Source: Acinetobacter sp. A47
GTDB taxonomy: Bacteria > Pseudomonadota > Gammaproteobacteria > Pseudomonadales > Moraxellaceae
Assembly (NCBI RefSeq): GCF_000805455.1
Contig: NZ_JSUS01000071.1
Span: forward strand, 62,001-126,000
Direction of reading: 5' to 3'
DNA: 64,000 nucleotides
This document shows positions 46,751-56,754 of the stretch, one piece after another (the first letter of the stretch is position 1; every line of letters starts with the position of its first letter). The notes beneath the pieces are model-generated. The model made no database searches. It was not told the DNA's origin and was given only the letters and a program-made list of their open reading frames with translations. Position numbers and translations under genes: made by a program.

Positions 46751-47626
46751 TTACAGGGCCAATTCCTTGATTAGGCCCTTAAACTCTGCGCCCAGTTTTG
46801 GATGCTCAATACCGTAATGTAACACAGCTTTAAGATAGCCCAGCTTGCTACCGCAATCGAAAGTCTGGCCTTTCATGCGATACGCCTCTACAGCCTGTGT
46901 CTGCTGTAAAGTGGCAATTGCATCGGTCAGCTGAATTTCATTACCAGCACCGCGAGGCGTATTTTCCAGCAACCCCATAATCTGGGCAGGCAGAATATAA
47001 CGTCCCACCACCGATAAATTTGAAGGGGCTGTACCGATCGCAGGCTTTTCCACAATCCCCTGCATGATGATACTTTCACCTTCATTCGGAGAGACCTCGA
47101 CATCCACGATACCATATTGGTCAACCAGATGGTCAGGTACAGCCTCAACCATAATTTGTGCAGCTTGAGAGGCGCCAAAACGCTGAATCATCAAGGACAG
47201 GTCATTTTCAGTACTCTGGTTTTTGACCAGCACATCAGGTAACAGCACCGCAAAGGCTTCATCGCCAACAATATCTTTGGCACAGAGTACCGCATGACCA
47301 AGGCCCAACGGCTGTGGCTGACGCACACTCACCACGCTGACATGTTTTGGCAGAATATCGGTGATTTCTTTCAGCAAGTCGAATTTTTTCTTTTGCTCTA
47401 GTGTGGTTTCCAGCTCAAAATTACGATCAAAATAATTTTCAATTGAAGCTTTAGAGGAATGGGTGACCAAAATGATCTGTTCAATACCTGCTTCAACGGC
47501 TTCACGCACCACGTATTCAATTGCAGGGCGGTCAACCACAGTCACCATTTCCTTAGGAATCGACTTGCTTGCAGGTAAAAAACGTGTACCTAAGCCTGCA
47601 ACAGGTAAAATTGCTTTTTTGATCAT
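46751..47626 (-). CDS. galU: UTP-glucose-1-phosphate uridylyltransferase GalU
   Basis: A 291-residue nucleotidyltransferase making UDP-glucose. The nucleotide-binding signature is PVAGLGTRFLPASKSIPKEM (about 8-27), followed by VDRPAIEYVVREAVEAGIEQ, LGLGHAVLCAKDIVGDEAFA (about 107-126), AVLLPDVLV and GIVEKP. Length is typical. First of the conserved module galU-ugd-gpi-gne1 at the right of the sugar-specific region (reading the minus strand), 11 nt after the initiating transferase gene. Confidence 0.95.
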   Translation of the reverse strand: MIKKAILPVAGLGTRFLPASKSIPKEMVTVVDRPAIEYVVREAVEAGIEQIILVTHSSKASIENYFDRNFELETTLEQKKKFDLLKEITDILPKHVSVVSVRQPQPLGLGHAVLCAKDIVGDEAFAVLLPDVLVKNQSTENDLSLMIQRFGASQAAQIMVEAVPDHLVDQYGIVDVEVSPNEGESIIMQGIVEKPAIGTAPSNLSVVGRYILPAQIMGLLENTPRGAGNEIQLTDAIATLQQTQAVEAYRMKGQTFDCGSKLGYLKAVLHYGIEHPKLGAEFKGLIKELAL

Positions 47627-47637
47627 ATTGAAAATCT

Positions 47638-48264
47638 TTACTTGATGATAGAACTCGACTGTGAATCTGAACCCGTGAAACGGCTTGCCCCGACGGTTTG
47701 ATCTGGAGCATTGATGCCTTCCCGCTTCAGCATGACATCAACGGTTTTTAACATGATCTTAAAATCTAATAAAGTATTATGTTCTTCTACATACTTTACA
47801 TCCAGGGCAAATTTTTCTTCCCATGACAGATTATTACGGCCACTGACCTGGGCAAGCCCGGTCATTCCTGGCTTAACTTCATGTCGGCGCATTTGTGCGG
47901 GTGTATAATATTCAAGAAACTCAGGCATTTGAGGCCGTGGCCCTACAATACTCATATCCCCTTTTAAGACATTAAACAATTGGGGCATTTCATCAAGTGT
48001 TGTAGCACGTAATTTTTGACCAAAAGGTGTGATCCGCAGTTCATCTGGCAAGAGATTACCATGCGGGTCCAGTGCATTTTTCATCGACCGGAATTTAATC
48101 ATCTTGAATATTTTCCCATCTTTTCCAGGTCTGTCCTGATAGAAAAAGATAGGCGAACCTAAATGCTTACGTACTTTGTAAGCAACAAAAATAAAGACAG
48201 GACTAAGAAGTAGAATTGCAATGGATGCTACTACAATATCAACAAGTCTTTTCATTTTCAGCAT
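47638..48264 (-). CDS. Initiating glycosyl-1-phosphate transferase (bacterial sugar transferase family)
   Basis: A 208-residue small polyisoprenyl-phosphate hexose-1-phosphate transferase (PglC/ItrA type). It transfers the first sugar phosphate to undecaprenyl phosphate. One N-terminal re-entrant hydrophobic segment (about 6-27) is followed by PIFFYQDRPGKDGKIFKMIK, FRSM, LRATTLDEMPQLFNVLKGD (the catalytic DE), MSIVGPRPQMPEF and KPGMTGLAQVSGRN. The position next to galU is that of itrA in Acinetobacter K loci; its sugar (QuiNAc4NAc, GalNAc or GlcNAc) cannot be decided. Start may be the ATG at 48264 or the one three codons later; neither has a clear ribosome-binding site. It overlaps the upstream glycosyltransferase by 26 nt. 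Confidence 0.88.
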   Translation of the reverse strand: MLKMKRLVDIVVASIAILLLSPVFIFVAYKVRKHLGSPIFFYQDRPGKDGKIFKMIKFRSMKNALDPHGNLLPDELRITPFGQKLRATTLDEMPQLFNVLKGDMSIVGPRPQMPEFLEYYTPAQMRRHEVKPGMTGLAQVSGRNNLSWEEKFALDVKYVEEHNTLLDFKIMLKTVDVMLKREGINAPDQTVGASRFTGSDSQSSSIIK

Positions 48265-49414
48265 TTAAACCCATGATTTCAAATAATTTTTGATTTACTT
48301 TATTTACATCGAATTTTTCTTGGGCCATCCTGTAACTTTGTCGCCCCATTATATTGACCTGTTCAGGATGCTCAATGAAATAGCACATTTTATCAGCTAA
48401 TACTTGAACATTCCACTTTGGCACAAGAAAACCATTGACGCCATCTATCACCGTTTCTCTACAGCCAGGAACATCTGTTGTTATTACAGGCCTTCCTATT
48501 GCCATGGCTTCCTGTGTACTCCGGGGGACACCTTCTCGATAATATGAAGGTAATACAAAAACAGCTGTATTTTGAATACGTTGTGCAACGTCTGTAACAA
48601 AACCAGCATATTCTATAATTTTTAAATTCACCAGCTCATCAAGCTGGGCCTGGGTCAACCCATATGGATTTTCCTTATCCAGCCCACCAATTACCTTAAA
48701 AGTGACATGGGGATATTTTTGCTTAACTATTTTAGCAGCTTCTATATATTCATAGATTCCTTTCTCTGCCAATAGCCTTGCAATAAAAATAAATGAAACT
48801 GGCTTTGTATCTTCCCATAATGTATAGGAATAATCTTCTAAATTAAGTCCAATAGGTCCTAGCACATTTACTGAATTTGTTTTATGCCAGATTTTATTTT
48901 TCTTAACCAGATCTACAGGATCATCCGGATTTAAAAAAATAATTTTATCTAAGAAAGGAAAAACCAATCTATATAAAGTAATCTGTATAAAACGAACCAA
49001 TTTTACTTTTAAACTTTGTCCATGCTTATGAATCGTAAAAGGCGTTCCCAAGCCTTCTACCATCCCGATAATTTTTGGCGTATGACTAAGTTTTGCAGCC
49101 AAAGAACCATAAATAATGGGTTTCGTGAAATATGAAAAAACCAGGTCAGGCTGTATCTCTGAAATCTTACGTTTTAACTCAACAAGCGTTTTAAAGTCGG
49201 CAAAAGGATTTAGACCTCCACGACTCATAGAATAAGTAACAGGAATACAACCTAATGTTTTCAACTGCTCCAGATCATGATTAGTATATTCACTGGTAAA
49301 AGTATATACTTCATAGCCTAGACTAATCAGTTTCTTAATCATATCTAGCCGAAAGCCTAATAAGCTTGTAGCTGTGTTTCCAATTAAAATGATTTTTGCA
49401 CTATTATTTTTCAT
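48239..49414 (-). CDS. Family 4 glycosyltransferase (K locus)
   Basis: A 391-residue GT-B enzyme. The N-terminal domain has IILIGNTATSLLGFRLDMIK and PDLVFSYFTKPIIYGSLAAK, typical of PglA/WbnH-like family 4 enzymes. The C-terminal domain has VSFIFIARLLAEKGIYEYIE (about 205-224) and the donor-binding YYREGVPRSTQEAMAIGRPVI (in part, about 292-312). It probably adds the second sugar onto the lipid-linked first sugar, being adjacent to the initiating transferase. ATG at 49412-49414 is preferred over an upstream GTG. It overlaps the preceding gene by 11 nt. Confidence 0.85.
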   Translation of the reverse strand: MKNNSAKIILIGNTATSLLGFRLDMIKKLISLGYEVYTFTSEYTNHDLEQLKTLGCIPVTYSMSRGGLNPFADFKTLVELKRKISEIQPDLVFSYFTKPIIYGSLAAKLSHTPKIIGMVEGLGTPFTIHKHGQSLKVKLVRFIQITLYRLVFPFLDKIIFLNPDDPVDLVKKNKIWHKTNSVNVLGPIGLNLEDYSYTLWEDTKPVSFIFIARLLAEKGIYEYIEAAKIVKQKYPHVTFKVIGGLDKENPYGLTQAQLDELVNLKIIEYAGFVTDVAQRIQNTAVFVLPSYYREGVPRSTQEAMAIGRPVITTDVPGCRETVIDGVNGFLVPKWNVQVLADKMCYFIEHPEQVNIMGRQSYRMAQEKFDVNKVNQKLFEIMGLNAENEKTC

Positions 49415-50282
49415 ATTTAACACTTAAAATTTTATTTAAATTTTCTTTATATCTTACTTGATCATAATCAGTAATTTCATTTACTCTTCGATTTTGCAAA
49501 ATAAACATTAAATTAAAAAGATCAAATATTCTCACAATCATTTTTTTCAATTCAAACTTGCAAACAATTTTATTTTTCAAGCTATTAGAAATAACCCCTG
49601 AATAATATCTATTAATTACCTCTATCTGGGTATTATAACCTTTAATCATCTTAGCTTTTTTGACATTTTCCACTTCACGATAATAATAAAGCGGCTCTTG
49701 TAGCACACTATATTTTAGGTCATTTTTAATAGCAGCTGATAACCATAGTTCATAATCCTCAGCTAAAGCATTATCTTCTCTGTACGGATTGCGCAAGCAC
49801 CATTGCTTCTTGGCTAACATAGAGGCATGTAATAAATTCGTTAATCCCCCAAGAATCTCACTTGCTTTCATAATCCGGTTTTCAGGTAATCTCTTTCCTA
49901 GAACATTGTTATCTTGATCGATAGAATACATACCTGTTGTCACTAAATCATATTCTGGGTTTTGGCTTAAAAAAGTATACTGCTTTTCCAGTCGCTCAAC
50001 ATCCATCAAATCATCAGCATCCATACGAGCAATGAAACCAAATTTTGCTTCATTGATGATTTCATTCAACCGGGCTGGAAGTTTCTTATTCAACCCATCA
50101 GAAATTACACGTATTCTTGGATCTAACCGCTCAAACTTTTTCGCTATATTTAGTGAACGATCTGATGAACCATCATCGATCAATAACAGTTCCCACTCCT
50201 GAAAAGTCTGTGCCAATACCGATTTAATCGCATCTTCAAGGTATGCTTCAGCATTGAAAAAAGGTATGCCAACAGAGATCAT
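49404..50282 (-). CDS. Family 2 glycosyltransferase (K locus)
   Basis: A 292-residue GT-A enzyme: VGIPFFNAEAYLEDAIKSVL (about 4-23), LLIDDGSSDRS (about 34-44) and the metal-binding FIARMDADDLM (about 87-97), then AEDYELWL (about 173-180), which supplies the likely catalytic base. It acts on the lipid-linked intermediate on the cytoplasmic side. Donor and linkage unknown. It lies 26 nt downstream of wzy. Confidence 0.85.
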   Translation of the reverse strand: MISVGIPFFNAEAYLEDAIKSVLAQTFQEWELLLIDDGSSDRSLNIAKKFERLDPRIRVISDGLNKKLPARLNEIINEAKFGFIARMDADDLMDVERLEKQYTFLSQNPEYDLVTTGMYSIDQDNNVLGKRLPENRIMKASEILGGLTNLLHASMLAKKQWCLRNPYREDNALAEDYELWLSAAIKNDLKYSVLQEPLYYYREVENVKKAKMIKGYNTQIEVINRYYSGVISNSLKNKIVCKFELKKMIVRIFDLFNLMFILQNRRVNEITDYDQVRYKENLNKILSVKYEK

Positions 50283-50308
50283 AGAAATATTTCCAAATAA
50301 AAACTAGT

Positions 50309-51532
50309 TTACACTTTTATCTTATTGGGATCATAAATCGCAAAAAGATAAATAAGTAAAAGATATGGCAAAAGATTCGTTACACCTTTAGCATTTAACA
50401 AAAGAATTATACCTGCTAAACATAACTTAGCTAAAGTACTTAAATATTTTTTATTTATTTCCCAAAGCACATAAAAGTGGATAAACAAGAAAACTAGCAA
50501 ACCTATTATTCCATTTACAAAGATAATTCGTAAAAAACCAACATCAATATTCTTATAATAGAAACCAGTATTTATGTCGCGATATAAGCTATCACCTATC
50601 AACCAAGTTTTTATATTATCAGGAAGTACACCATACATACTTTGTAAATCAGATACAGAGTCTGAAGCTTGTGAAGATGAAAAATCAGTTAAAAATCCAA
50701 AACCAAATTTAATTAAGGCTTCTAAGTCTTGCAAATAGGATGAAATAGCTATTGAGCCACAAAACAACACCCCTCCACCAAAAATAAAATATTTATAAGT
50801 AGATTTATTAAAAAACTGAGTTAGCATCAAGCCAAAAAAACAAGCAATTCCAAATATTGTACTTCTAGCACTGAAAAGCCCCAACATCATAATAACTAAA
50901 ACCATTAAGAAAAAAGAGTATTTCCTCTCATTCTTCATTAAATATTCAGCTGCAATGATTAAAATAAAGCAATTTAAAATAGCTGACCCAAAAAAAGGAG
51001 TACCTAATGCTATTAATCGCATCTTAGCAAAACTTTCTACATTATCTAAATATACATTATCAGCAAATATTGAAAATAAAAAACTATAAAATGAAGGGCT
51101 CAAAAAAGCAGCAAGACTTAAACACAATTGTACAAAAACACAAAAAACACTTAACCAAAATATTTTATTTATTCCCTCATAGGGGAAAAAATTAAAATAT
51201 ATATAAATTAAAAACCTAATATAAAAAAAAGACAATAGAGTATAAATAAAAAATTCTCTAAAAAAGAAAAAATCATTATACTGATTCACTAAAAAAGAAA
51301 TCAATCCAACTAAAAAAAACACAAAAATAATTAGAAAAAAATTAACCACTCGTGTATAAGTTTTACCTAATATAAAATCCTTCCCTAGCAATATTAAGCC
51401 GAGTGGCGACAAAAAATAAAAAACAGGTAGATCAGAAAAAAAGAACTTAATATTAATTAAAAATATAAATAGGAAAATAAAAAAAACAATGTTTTTAAAA
51501 ACTCCATTATTTATCACAGCACACCTATACAT
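50309..51532 (-). CDS. wzy: Wzy capsule/O-antigen polymerase
   Basis: A 407-residue, very hydrophobic protein with about ten to eleven transmembrane helices and a larger loop near residues 265-320 (DSVSDLQSMYGVLPDNIKTW), the general layout of Wzy polymerases, which have little sequence conservation. Its place between glycosyltransferases downstream of wzx, and the absence of any other polymerase candidate, support the call. I set the start at the ATG at 51530-51532, 8 nt after the stop of the upstream gene; a longer TTG frame would overlap it. It is strongly A+T-rich. Confidence 0.78.
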   Translation of the reverse strand: MYRCAVINNGVFKNIVFFIFLFIFLINIKFFFSDLPVFYFLSPLGLILLGKDFILGKTYTRVVNFFLIIFVFFLVGLISFLVNQYNDFFFFREFFIYTLLSFFYIRFLIYIYFNFFPYEGINKIFWLSVFCVFVQLCLSLAAFLSPSFYSFLFSIFADNVYLDNVESFAKMRLIALGTPFFGSAILNCFILIIAAEYLMKNERKYSFFLMVLVIMMLGLFSARSTIFGIACFFGLMLTQFFNKSTYKYFIFGGGVLFCGSIAISSYLQDLEALIKFGFGFLTDFSSSQASDSVSDLQSMYGVLPDNIKTWLIGDSLYRDINTGFYYKNIDVGFLRIIFVNGIIGLLVFLFIHFYVLWEINKKYLSTLAKLCLAGIILLLNAKGVTNLLPYLLLIYLFAIYDPNKIKV

Positions 51533-51539
51533 AGCTATC

Positions 51540-52643
51540 TCACGAATGCTTAAAGCATAATTGTTCATATACCTGAATCCATTGTTCAAGCATAACCTCT
51601 ACACTAAACCTCTCAACGGCAATCTTATGGTATAAGCTGCCTATTTCACTATTGTTTTTTAAAAGAGAAGCTTTAACTAGCTGTTTACTTAAAGCTATTT
51701 CATCGTTACTATTAACAAGGAAATGATCATTTTCTGGTAGAATCTCAGTTACCCCGCCAACATTTGTAGATACAACTATCTTTTCACAGCTCATAGCTTC
51801 TATAATTACTGTAGGTAATCCCTCAGTGGTACTACTTAAACATAAAACATCTATAGCATTTATATAGTCTTCAATATGCTCTGTAAAAGGAATGTAAATC
51901 AATTCATTCTTTAAATTTAAATCTTGAATTTTTTTAAAGATATTTTCTTTTTCAGCACCATCTCCAATTAAAAAAACTTTAAACGAAATATTTTCTTTCA
52001 ATCTTGCAAGAGCATTCAAAAATAATCCAATATTTTTTTCTGGTGCTAAACGACCGAATGAGCCAAAAACCAAGGCCTCTTTGTCAATTGAATATAATTT
52101 TCTTATTCTTGCTCTTGCTTCATCATTTTTTTGAAATCTTTTTACATCAATTCCATTATAGATTACTTGGCTATTAACTTCCTTATCAAAAATTTTATAT
52201 TTTTTATAGCTTTTCAAACTAGCATAGCTTACAAAAGTTATTAAATTCATAACATTATTAATTTTCTTAAATATTTTCATATATAATGTTTTAGATTCAC
52301 TTGCACTCAAAGTCCCATGCTCTGTACAAACTAAAACTATATTATTAAGAAAAAACTTTTTTACAAGGCAACCTAATAAGTGACTAAAAATAGTATGACT
52401 ATGGATAAGATCAGGTTTCTCATCTAAAAAAATTTTACGCAACTTTAAAATTGCTTTGGGTAAATCAAAGATACTTTGAACACCTAAAGTTTTTATATCA
52501 TGATCTAAAAACTTACTTTCTCTATTAAAAATAGAAACCAGTACAACTTGATAGTTTCTTTTTTTTAAATGATTTACTAAATTCTTTACTATTGTAGTTA
52601 CACCACCCATAGCAAGATCAGGAACAAGAATTAAAACTTTCAT
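51540..52643 (-). CDS. Family 4 glycosyltransferase (K locus)
   Basis: A 367-residue GT-B enzyme. The N-terminal glycine-rich start is LVPDLAMGGVTTIVKNLVNH (about 5-24), with LIHSHTIFSHLLGCLVKK (about 83-100). The C-terminal domain has LVFGSFGRLAPEKNIGLFLN (about 195-214) and CLSSTTEGLPTVIIEAMSCE (about 274-293) with the E-x7-E-type motif. It adds one sugar of the repeat unit; specificity is unknown. It lies 38 nt downstream of the next family 2 enzyme. Confidence 0.85.
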   Translation of the reverse strand: MKVLILVPDLAMGGVTTIVKNLVNHLKKRNYQVVLVSIFNRESKFLDHDIKTLGVQSIFDLPKAILKLRKIFLDEKPDLIHSHTIFSHLLGCLVKKFFLNNIVLVCTEHGTLSASESKTLYMKIFKKINNVMNLITFVSYASLKSYKKYKIFDKEVNSQVIYNGIDVKRFQKNDEARARIRKLYSIDKEALVFGSFGRLAPEKNIGLFLNALARLKENISFKVFLIGDGAEKENIFKKIQDLNLKNELIYIPFTEHIEDYINAIDVLCLSSTTEGLPTVIIEAMSCEKIVVSTNVGGVTEILPENDHFLVNSNDEIALSKQLVKASLLKNNSEIGSLYHKIAVERFSVEVMLEQWIQVYEQLCFKHS

Positions 52644-52681
52644 ATTTAGACCAAGACTTTTATACCAAGTTAACTATATAA

Positions 52682-53521
52682 TTAAAATTTCCATATTTTT
52701 TTAAATATTCTTTTCAAAAATATTTTTAGCAACAAACCTGGCTGTGATCTAAATAAATTTATAATTGCCGACATATATATATTAATTAATAAATTTTCAT
52801 AACCAGCATGCGATTTAAAATGATCAGCAATTTGTAATTGACCAATAGTCATCAAATTATTTTGCTTGGAAAAATTACCTTCATGTGTCCTATATTTAGT
52901 AAAAAACTGATTAACATGCGAACAATAACCTCCTTTTTCTAATATTTTCAAAAAGATATACCAGTCTTCAATAAGAAATTTATCATTAAAGCCATTCACA
53001 TCTTTTAAATCTTGTAATCTAAGTAGCTGTGTTGGAGCAGGAAGGTATTCGGTATACTTAAATAACTCTTTGAAAGAGTATTTTTTTTCTTCTTTTACTT
53101 CATATCCGCACTCTTCCCCCATCTCATTAATTAAAATCATATTGCCAAAGACTCCTTTACAAGCATCATCTGATTTGATTATTGGAACTTGTTTTTCTAA
53201 TTTTTCTGGCAATAAAATATCATCTGAAGCAATTACAGAAAAGAATTCTCCTTGGCACCATTCTAATGCCTCATTTAAAGTAGCACTTAATCCTTTATTT
53301 GGTCTGCTTCTAAATTCAAAACGGTTAAATCTTTCCTCACAGAGAGCCTTCATTATTTGTATCTTCTCAACAGATTTATCTTTTGAACCATCATCAATAA
53401 TTATGAGTTCAATATTTTTATATGTTTGATCGATAACACTCCGAATACAAGATTGCACATATTGTTCATGGTTATAACATGGGATTACTATTGAAACGAC
53501 AGGTTGAATATCTGACTTCAT
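52682..53521 (-). CDS. Family 2 glycosyltransferase (K locus)
   Basis: A 279-residue GT-A enzyme with VSIVIPCYNHEQYVQSCIRS (about 9-28), LIIIDDGSKDKSVEK (about 39-53) and a DxD-like FSVIASDDILLPEK (about 94-107); LIEDWYIFLKIL (about 185-196) carries the likely catalytic base. The C-terminus is basic and hydrophobic and may bind the membrane. It begins 2 nt after wzx. Donor unknown. Confidence 0.83.
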   Translation of the reverse strand: MKSDIQPVVSIVIPCYNHEQYVQSCIRSVIDQTYKNIELIIIDDGSKDKSVEKIQIMKALCEERFNRFEFRSRPNKGLSATLNEALEWCQGEFFSVIASDDILLPEKLEKQVPIIKSDDACKGVFGNMILINEMGEECGYEVKEEKKYSFKELFKYTEYLPAPTQLLRLQDLKDVNGFNDKFLIEDWYIFLKILEKGGYCSHVNQFFTKYRTHEGNFSKQNNLMTIGQLQIADHFKSHAGYENLLINIYMSAIINLFRSQPGLLLKIFLKRIFKKIWKF

Positions 53522-53523
53522 AT

Positions 53524-54780
53524 TTATATAGCCTTATTTCCCAAAAATTTAAATACAAAAATACTCATAACACTCCAATATATTGCATAGTTTATTAAAT
53601 GCGCAATAGAAACACCTTCAAAACCAAACCAATGTGTGCATATATATGTTAGAATTATAGAGGTAATCGCAAATATAATCTCTGTTATTACAAAAAGTTT
53701 GGTCATGGCCTTACTTAACATTAAGTAAGCAAGTATCCAACTACCAATTTTTAAAGCATCGCCAATCATTTGCCATAAAAATAAATCTGCCATTGGTAGA
53801 AATTTTTGACTAAATAATATAAGAATAATCCAATCTCTAAGTATATAAACACAGAGCCCCCCAATAACAGCTAATGGGAAAATAAACTTATAACCTAAAT
53901 AAATTTCAGTTTTAATTTCTTTTACAGTCTGAAGCTCTGATAGTCTTGGCAAGTAATAGACACCCAATGTTGTAGTAACTAACATTAAATAGGCTGCACT
54001 TAAACGAATCATTGCCTCCCAGTAGCCCGCATAATCTACGCCAAATTTTTGTCCCAGATATGTTCTTATAACAATTTGAGAGAGAGGTACACAAGCAGCA
54101 CTTACTAAAGCCATTATTGCAAAGGAGGAAAATTTCTTTGCAATATCTTTATCAATTTTTCCAAATAAACTAGAAAAGTAAAACCAATCTGTTTTATAAC
54201 AAATATAAAGGGTTATAAAAAAAGCTACTGACTGATATAACGATAGTGCAAGTAATGCACCATATAAATGATATTTTATTGCAAGAGTACTTGTAATAAT
54301 TAATGCAATAACACTTCCAGAAATATTAGCAATTACTAATTTTAATATTTCTTTCTTTCCATTTAATATAGCTAAAAATAGAGTATTAAAATTAAAAAAT
54401 ATAAGAAAAACTGCAAACCAAGTAAAAATAGATTTATATTCAACTGTATGAAATATATAAAATGAAAGTTCTTTTTGAAAAAAAACAATTAAAAATGAAA
54501 AAATTATACTCAATAAAAAAACTATACTGCCCGCATTTCGCCAAATATTTTCTTGTTTTTTTTCATCCTTATAATATTCCGCTGTATACTTAGTAACCGC
54601 AGTATTAATCATATTTCCAGAAAAAGTCGTAACCATCTGGATAAAATTTTGGAATTGACCAATTACCGCATAGCCTGAAGGACCAACATAAAGTGCTAGA
54701 ATTTTATTTAAAATAAATAAAGTAGCTGTTTTAATTAAAACAGCTACTCCATTTAAAACACTTGTTTTTAGCAAATTCAT
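53524..54780 (-). CDS. wzx: Wzx flippase
   Basis: A 418-residue protein with about twelve transmembrane helices of the polysaccharide transporter (MOP/PST) superfamily, close to WzxE-type O-antigen translocases. Recognisable parts are LNKILALYVGPSGYAVIGQF (about 25-44), GNMINTAVTKYTAEYYKDEK (about 55-74) and YLPRLSELQ. It flips the undecaprenyl-linked repeat to the periplasm for Wzy. It begins 1 nt after the aminotransferase gene and belongs to the rml-led operon. Strongly A+T-rich, like wzy. Confidence 0.9.
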   Translation of the reverse strand: MNLLKTSVLNGVAVLIKTATLFILNKILALYVGPSGYAVIGQFQNFIQMVTTFSGNMINTAVTKYTAEYYKDEKKQENIWRNAGSIVFLLSIIFSFLIVFFQKELSFYIFHTVEYKSIFTWFAVFLIFFNFNTLFLAILNGKKEILKLVIANISGSVIALIITSTLAIKYHLYGALLALSLYQSVAFFITLYICYKTDWFYFSSLFGKIDKDIAKKFSSFAIMALVSAACVPLSQIVIRTYLGQKFGVDYAGYWEAMIRLSAAYLMLVTTTLGVYYLPRLSELQTVKEIKTEIYLGYKFIFPLAVIGGLCVYILRDWIILILFSQKFLPMADLFLWQMIGDALKIGSWILAYLMLSKAMTKLFVITEIIFAITSIILTYICTHWFGFEGVSIAHLINYAIYWSVMSIFVFKFLGNKAI

Positions 54781-54781
54781 A

Positions 54782-55897
54782 TCAAGGACTAAACTCGTTA
54801 CATATTTTAACTATATATTGTGCATCTTCAAGTTTTAATACAGGGCTTATTGGTAAACTGAGTACAGTCGTGTGTATCTGCTCAGAGATTGGAAAACTTA
54901 AATCATTCCAATCCTGATAAGCTTGTTGCTTATGAGGTGGAATTGGATAGTGAATCAGAGTTTGTATCCCATTCTCCGTCAGGTATTTTTGCAGGGCTTC
55001 ACGATGTGAGGTCTGAATGACAAATAAATGCCAGACGTGTTGCTGATTTTCAATAACATTTCCATCTATTCTCGGCAACTGAATAAACGGATTATTAATT
55101 CCTAAAGAATAGATATTGGCAATTTTACGACGGTGTTCAGTTTCTTGATCAAGATATTTAAGTTTAATGTCAAGCATAGCTGCTTGAATTTCATCTAAAC
55201 GGCTATTTACACCCTGTACCAAGTTTTTATATTTTTCATGTGATCCATAGTTACGTAAAGCTTTGAGCATATTGGCCAAATCTTTATCGTTCGTTGTGAT
55301 AGCACCGGCATCTCCTAAAGCGCCTAAGTTCTTACCAGGATAGAAACTAAAACCTGATGCATCCCCCCAGTTGCCTGCTTTTTTTCCATTTATTTCTGCC
55401 CCATGACTCTGGGCTGAATCTTCCAGTACCAATAAATTATGTTTTTCTGCAATCGCCATAATTTCAGGCATTGCTGCAAGCTGACCATATAGATGAACAG
55501 GTAAAATGACTTTAGTTCTATCTGTTATCACAGCTTCTATTTTCGTGGGATCAAGATTAAAAGTATCGGGATTTGGCTCAACAAGTATCGGTTTAAGCTG
55601 ATTAGCACTGATCGCTAAAATACTGGCAATGTAAGTATTTGAAGGTACAATAACTTCATCACCTTCTTGTAACTTGCCCAGCTCTTTCCATGCCCTCAAT
55701 GTTAAGATAAGCGCGTCTAATCCATTTGCAACGCCAATCGCATACTGTGTACCACAGTATGTCGCAAAATTCCGCTCAAATTGCTCAAGTTCAGTACCAC
55801 CAATATACCAACCAGAATCAATTACACGCGTACAAGCATTAATCAACTCTTCACGATATTGTTTATTAATATTTTTGAGATCAAGAAAAGGAATCAT
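54782..55897 (-). CDS. fdtB: dTDP-3-keto-6-deoxyhexose aminotransferase (FdtB/QdtB type)
   Basis: A 371-residue PLP enzyme of the DegT/DnrJ/EryC1 family. The N-terminus [17 protein letters not shown] and [20 protein letters not shown] are typical of the FdtB/QdtB group. The PLP Lys lies in [19 protein letters not shown] (about 183-201) and the phosphate contact in [14 protein letters not shown]. It aminates the 3-keto-6-deoxy sugar made by the upstream isomerase to a 3-amino-3,6-dideoxyhexose. It overlaps the fused isomerase/acetyltransferase gene by 4 nt. Fuc3N versus Qui3N cannot be decided. Confidence 0.87.
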   Translation of the reverse strand: MIPFLDLKNINKQYREELINACTRVIDSGWYIGGTELEQFERNFATYCGTQYAIGVANGLDALILTLRAWKELGKLQEGDEVIVPSNTYIASILAISANQLKPILVEPNPDTFNLDPTKIEAVITDRTKVILPVHLYGQLAAMPEIMAIAEKHNLLVLEDSAQSHGAEINGKKAGNWGDASGFSFYPGKNLGALGDAGAITTNDKDLANMLKALRNYGSHEKYKNLVQGVNSRLDEIQAAMLDIKLKYLDQETEHRRKIANIYSLGINNPFIQLPRIDGNVIENQQHVWHLFVIQTSHREALQKYLTENGIQTLIHYPIPPHKQQAYQDWNDLSFPISEQIHTTVLSLPISPVLKLEDAQYIVKICNEFSP

Positions 55898-56754
55898 TGT
55901 TCAACATAACCTTTAATTTTGGCTGGATTACCGACCATAATTGCATTTTCTGGAACATCTTTCGTCACAACTGCACCTGCGCCAATTAATGCATTTCTTC
56001 CAATACGAATACCAGGTAAAATCGTCGCATTAGCTCCGATACTAGCGCCTTGTTCTACAATTGTTTTAGCAAAATACTCAGGGTAATGTTTAGAGCGTGG
56101 TTTTTTGTCATTAGTAAAAGCTACACACGGCCCAATAAATACATTATCCTCTATGGTAATACCGTCCCAGATATAAACACCTGATTTCACAGTGACATTA
56201 TTACCAATATACACATCATTTTCGATTAAAGTGTGGGCACAAATATTACATCCGGTACCAATAACGGCCTCTTTCAATATAACGCTATATTGCCAAATTC
56301 TTGTATTTTGCCCAATATTTTGTGACTGGACATCAGCTAGCGGATGAATGAAAGGCTGATTTACAACAATTAAAAATTCATCATATTTACGAATATAATC
56401 ACTTTCATCGTAGTGTTCACTTGCCAATACCAATAAAACACAATCCTCAGAAAAATCATGCATCTCATGCCATACGAGCGGAGGAATCATCAATCCCTTA
56501 TTGGCTTGATCCATCCATACTTCTTGTTTTTCAGTGCCGTTATCCATCACCATCCTGCATTTTCCTTTTATACAGAATGCAACCTGATGTAGCGCTTTAT
56601 GGGCATGAAAACCTCGCGGGATATCTGACTTTGCATCAAAAATATAATATATGCGCTTGACTTTAAAAGGAATATTCTTGGTTTCCTCAGCAACAACCAA
56701 GCCACCACGCTCATCACCTAGATTTGGCAAGTCAATCCATTCAATCAGTTTCAT
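55894..56754 (-). CDS. Fused dTDP-4-keto-6-deoxyglucose 3,4-ketoisomerase and N-acetyltransferase
   Basis: A 286-residue fusion of two enzymes of the dTDP-3-acetamido-3,6-dideoxyhexose pathway. Residues about 1-132 are a WxcM/FdtA cupin ([40 protein letters not shown] with metal/catalytic His). Residues about 135-286 are a left-handed beta-helix acetyltransferase with hexapeptide repeats ([60 protein letters not shown]). It therefore supplies steps 1 and 3 around FdtB. A fused gene of this kind is named fdtE in some Acinetobacter K loci, as I recall. 4-nt overlaps on both sides show a tight operon. Confidence 0.87.
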   Translation of the reverse strand: MKLIEWIDLPNLGDERGGLVVAEETKNIPFKVKRIYYIFDAKSDIPRGFHAHKALHQVAFCIKGKCRMVMDNGTEKQEVWMDQANKGLMIPPLVWHEMHDFSEDCVLLVLASEHYDESDYIRKYDEFLIVVNQPFIHPLADVQSQNIGQNTRIWQYSVILKEAVIGTGCNICAHTLIENDVYIGNNVTVKSGVYIWDGITIEDNVFIGPCVAFTNDKKPRSKHYPEYFAKTIVEQGASIGANATILPGIRIGRNALIGAGAVVTKDVPENAIMVGNPAKIKGYVEQ

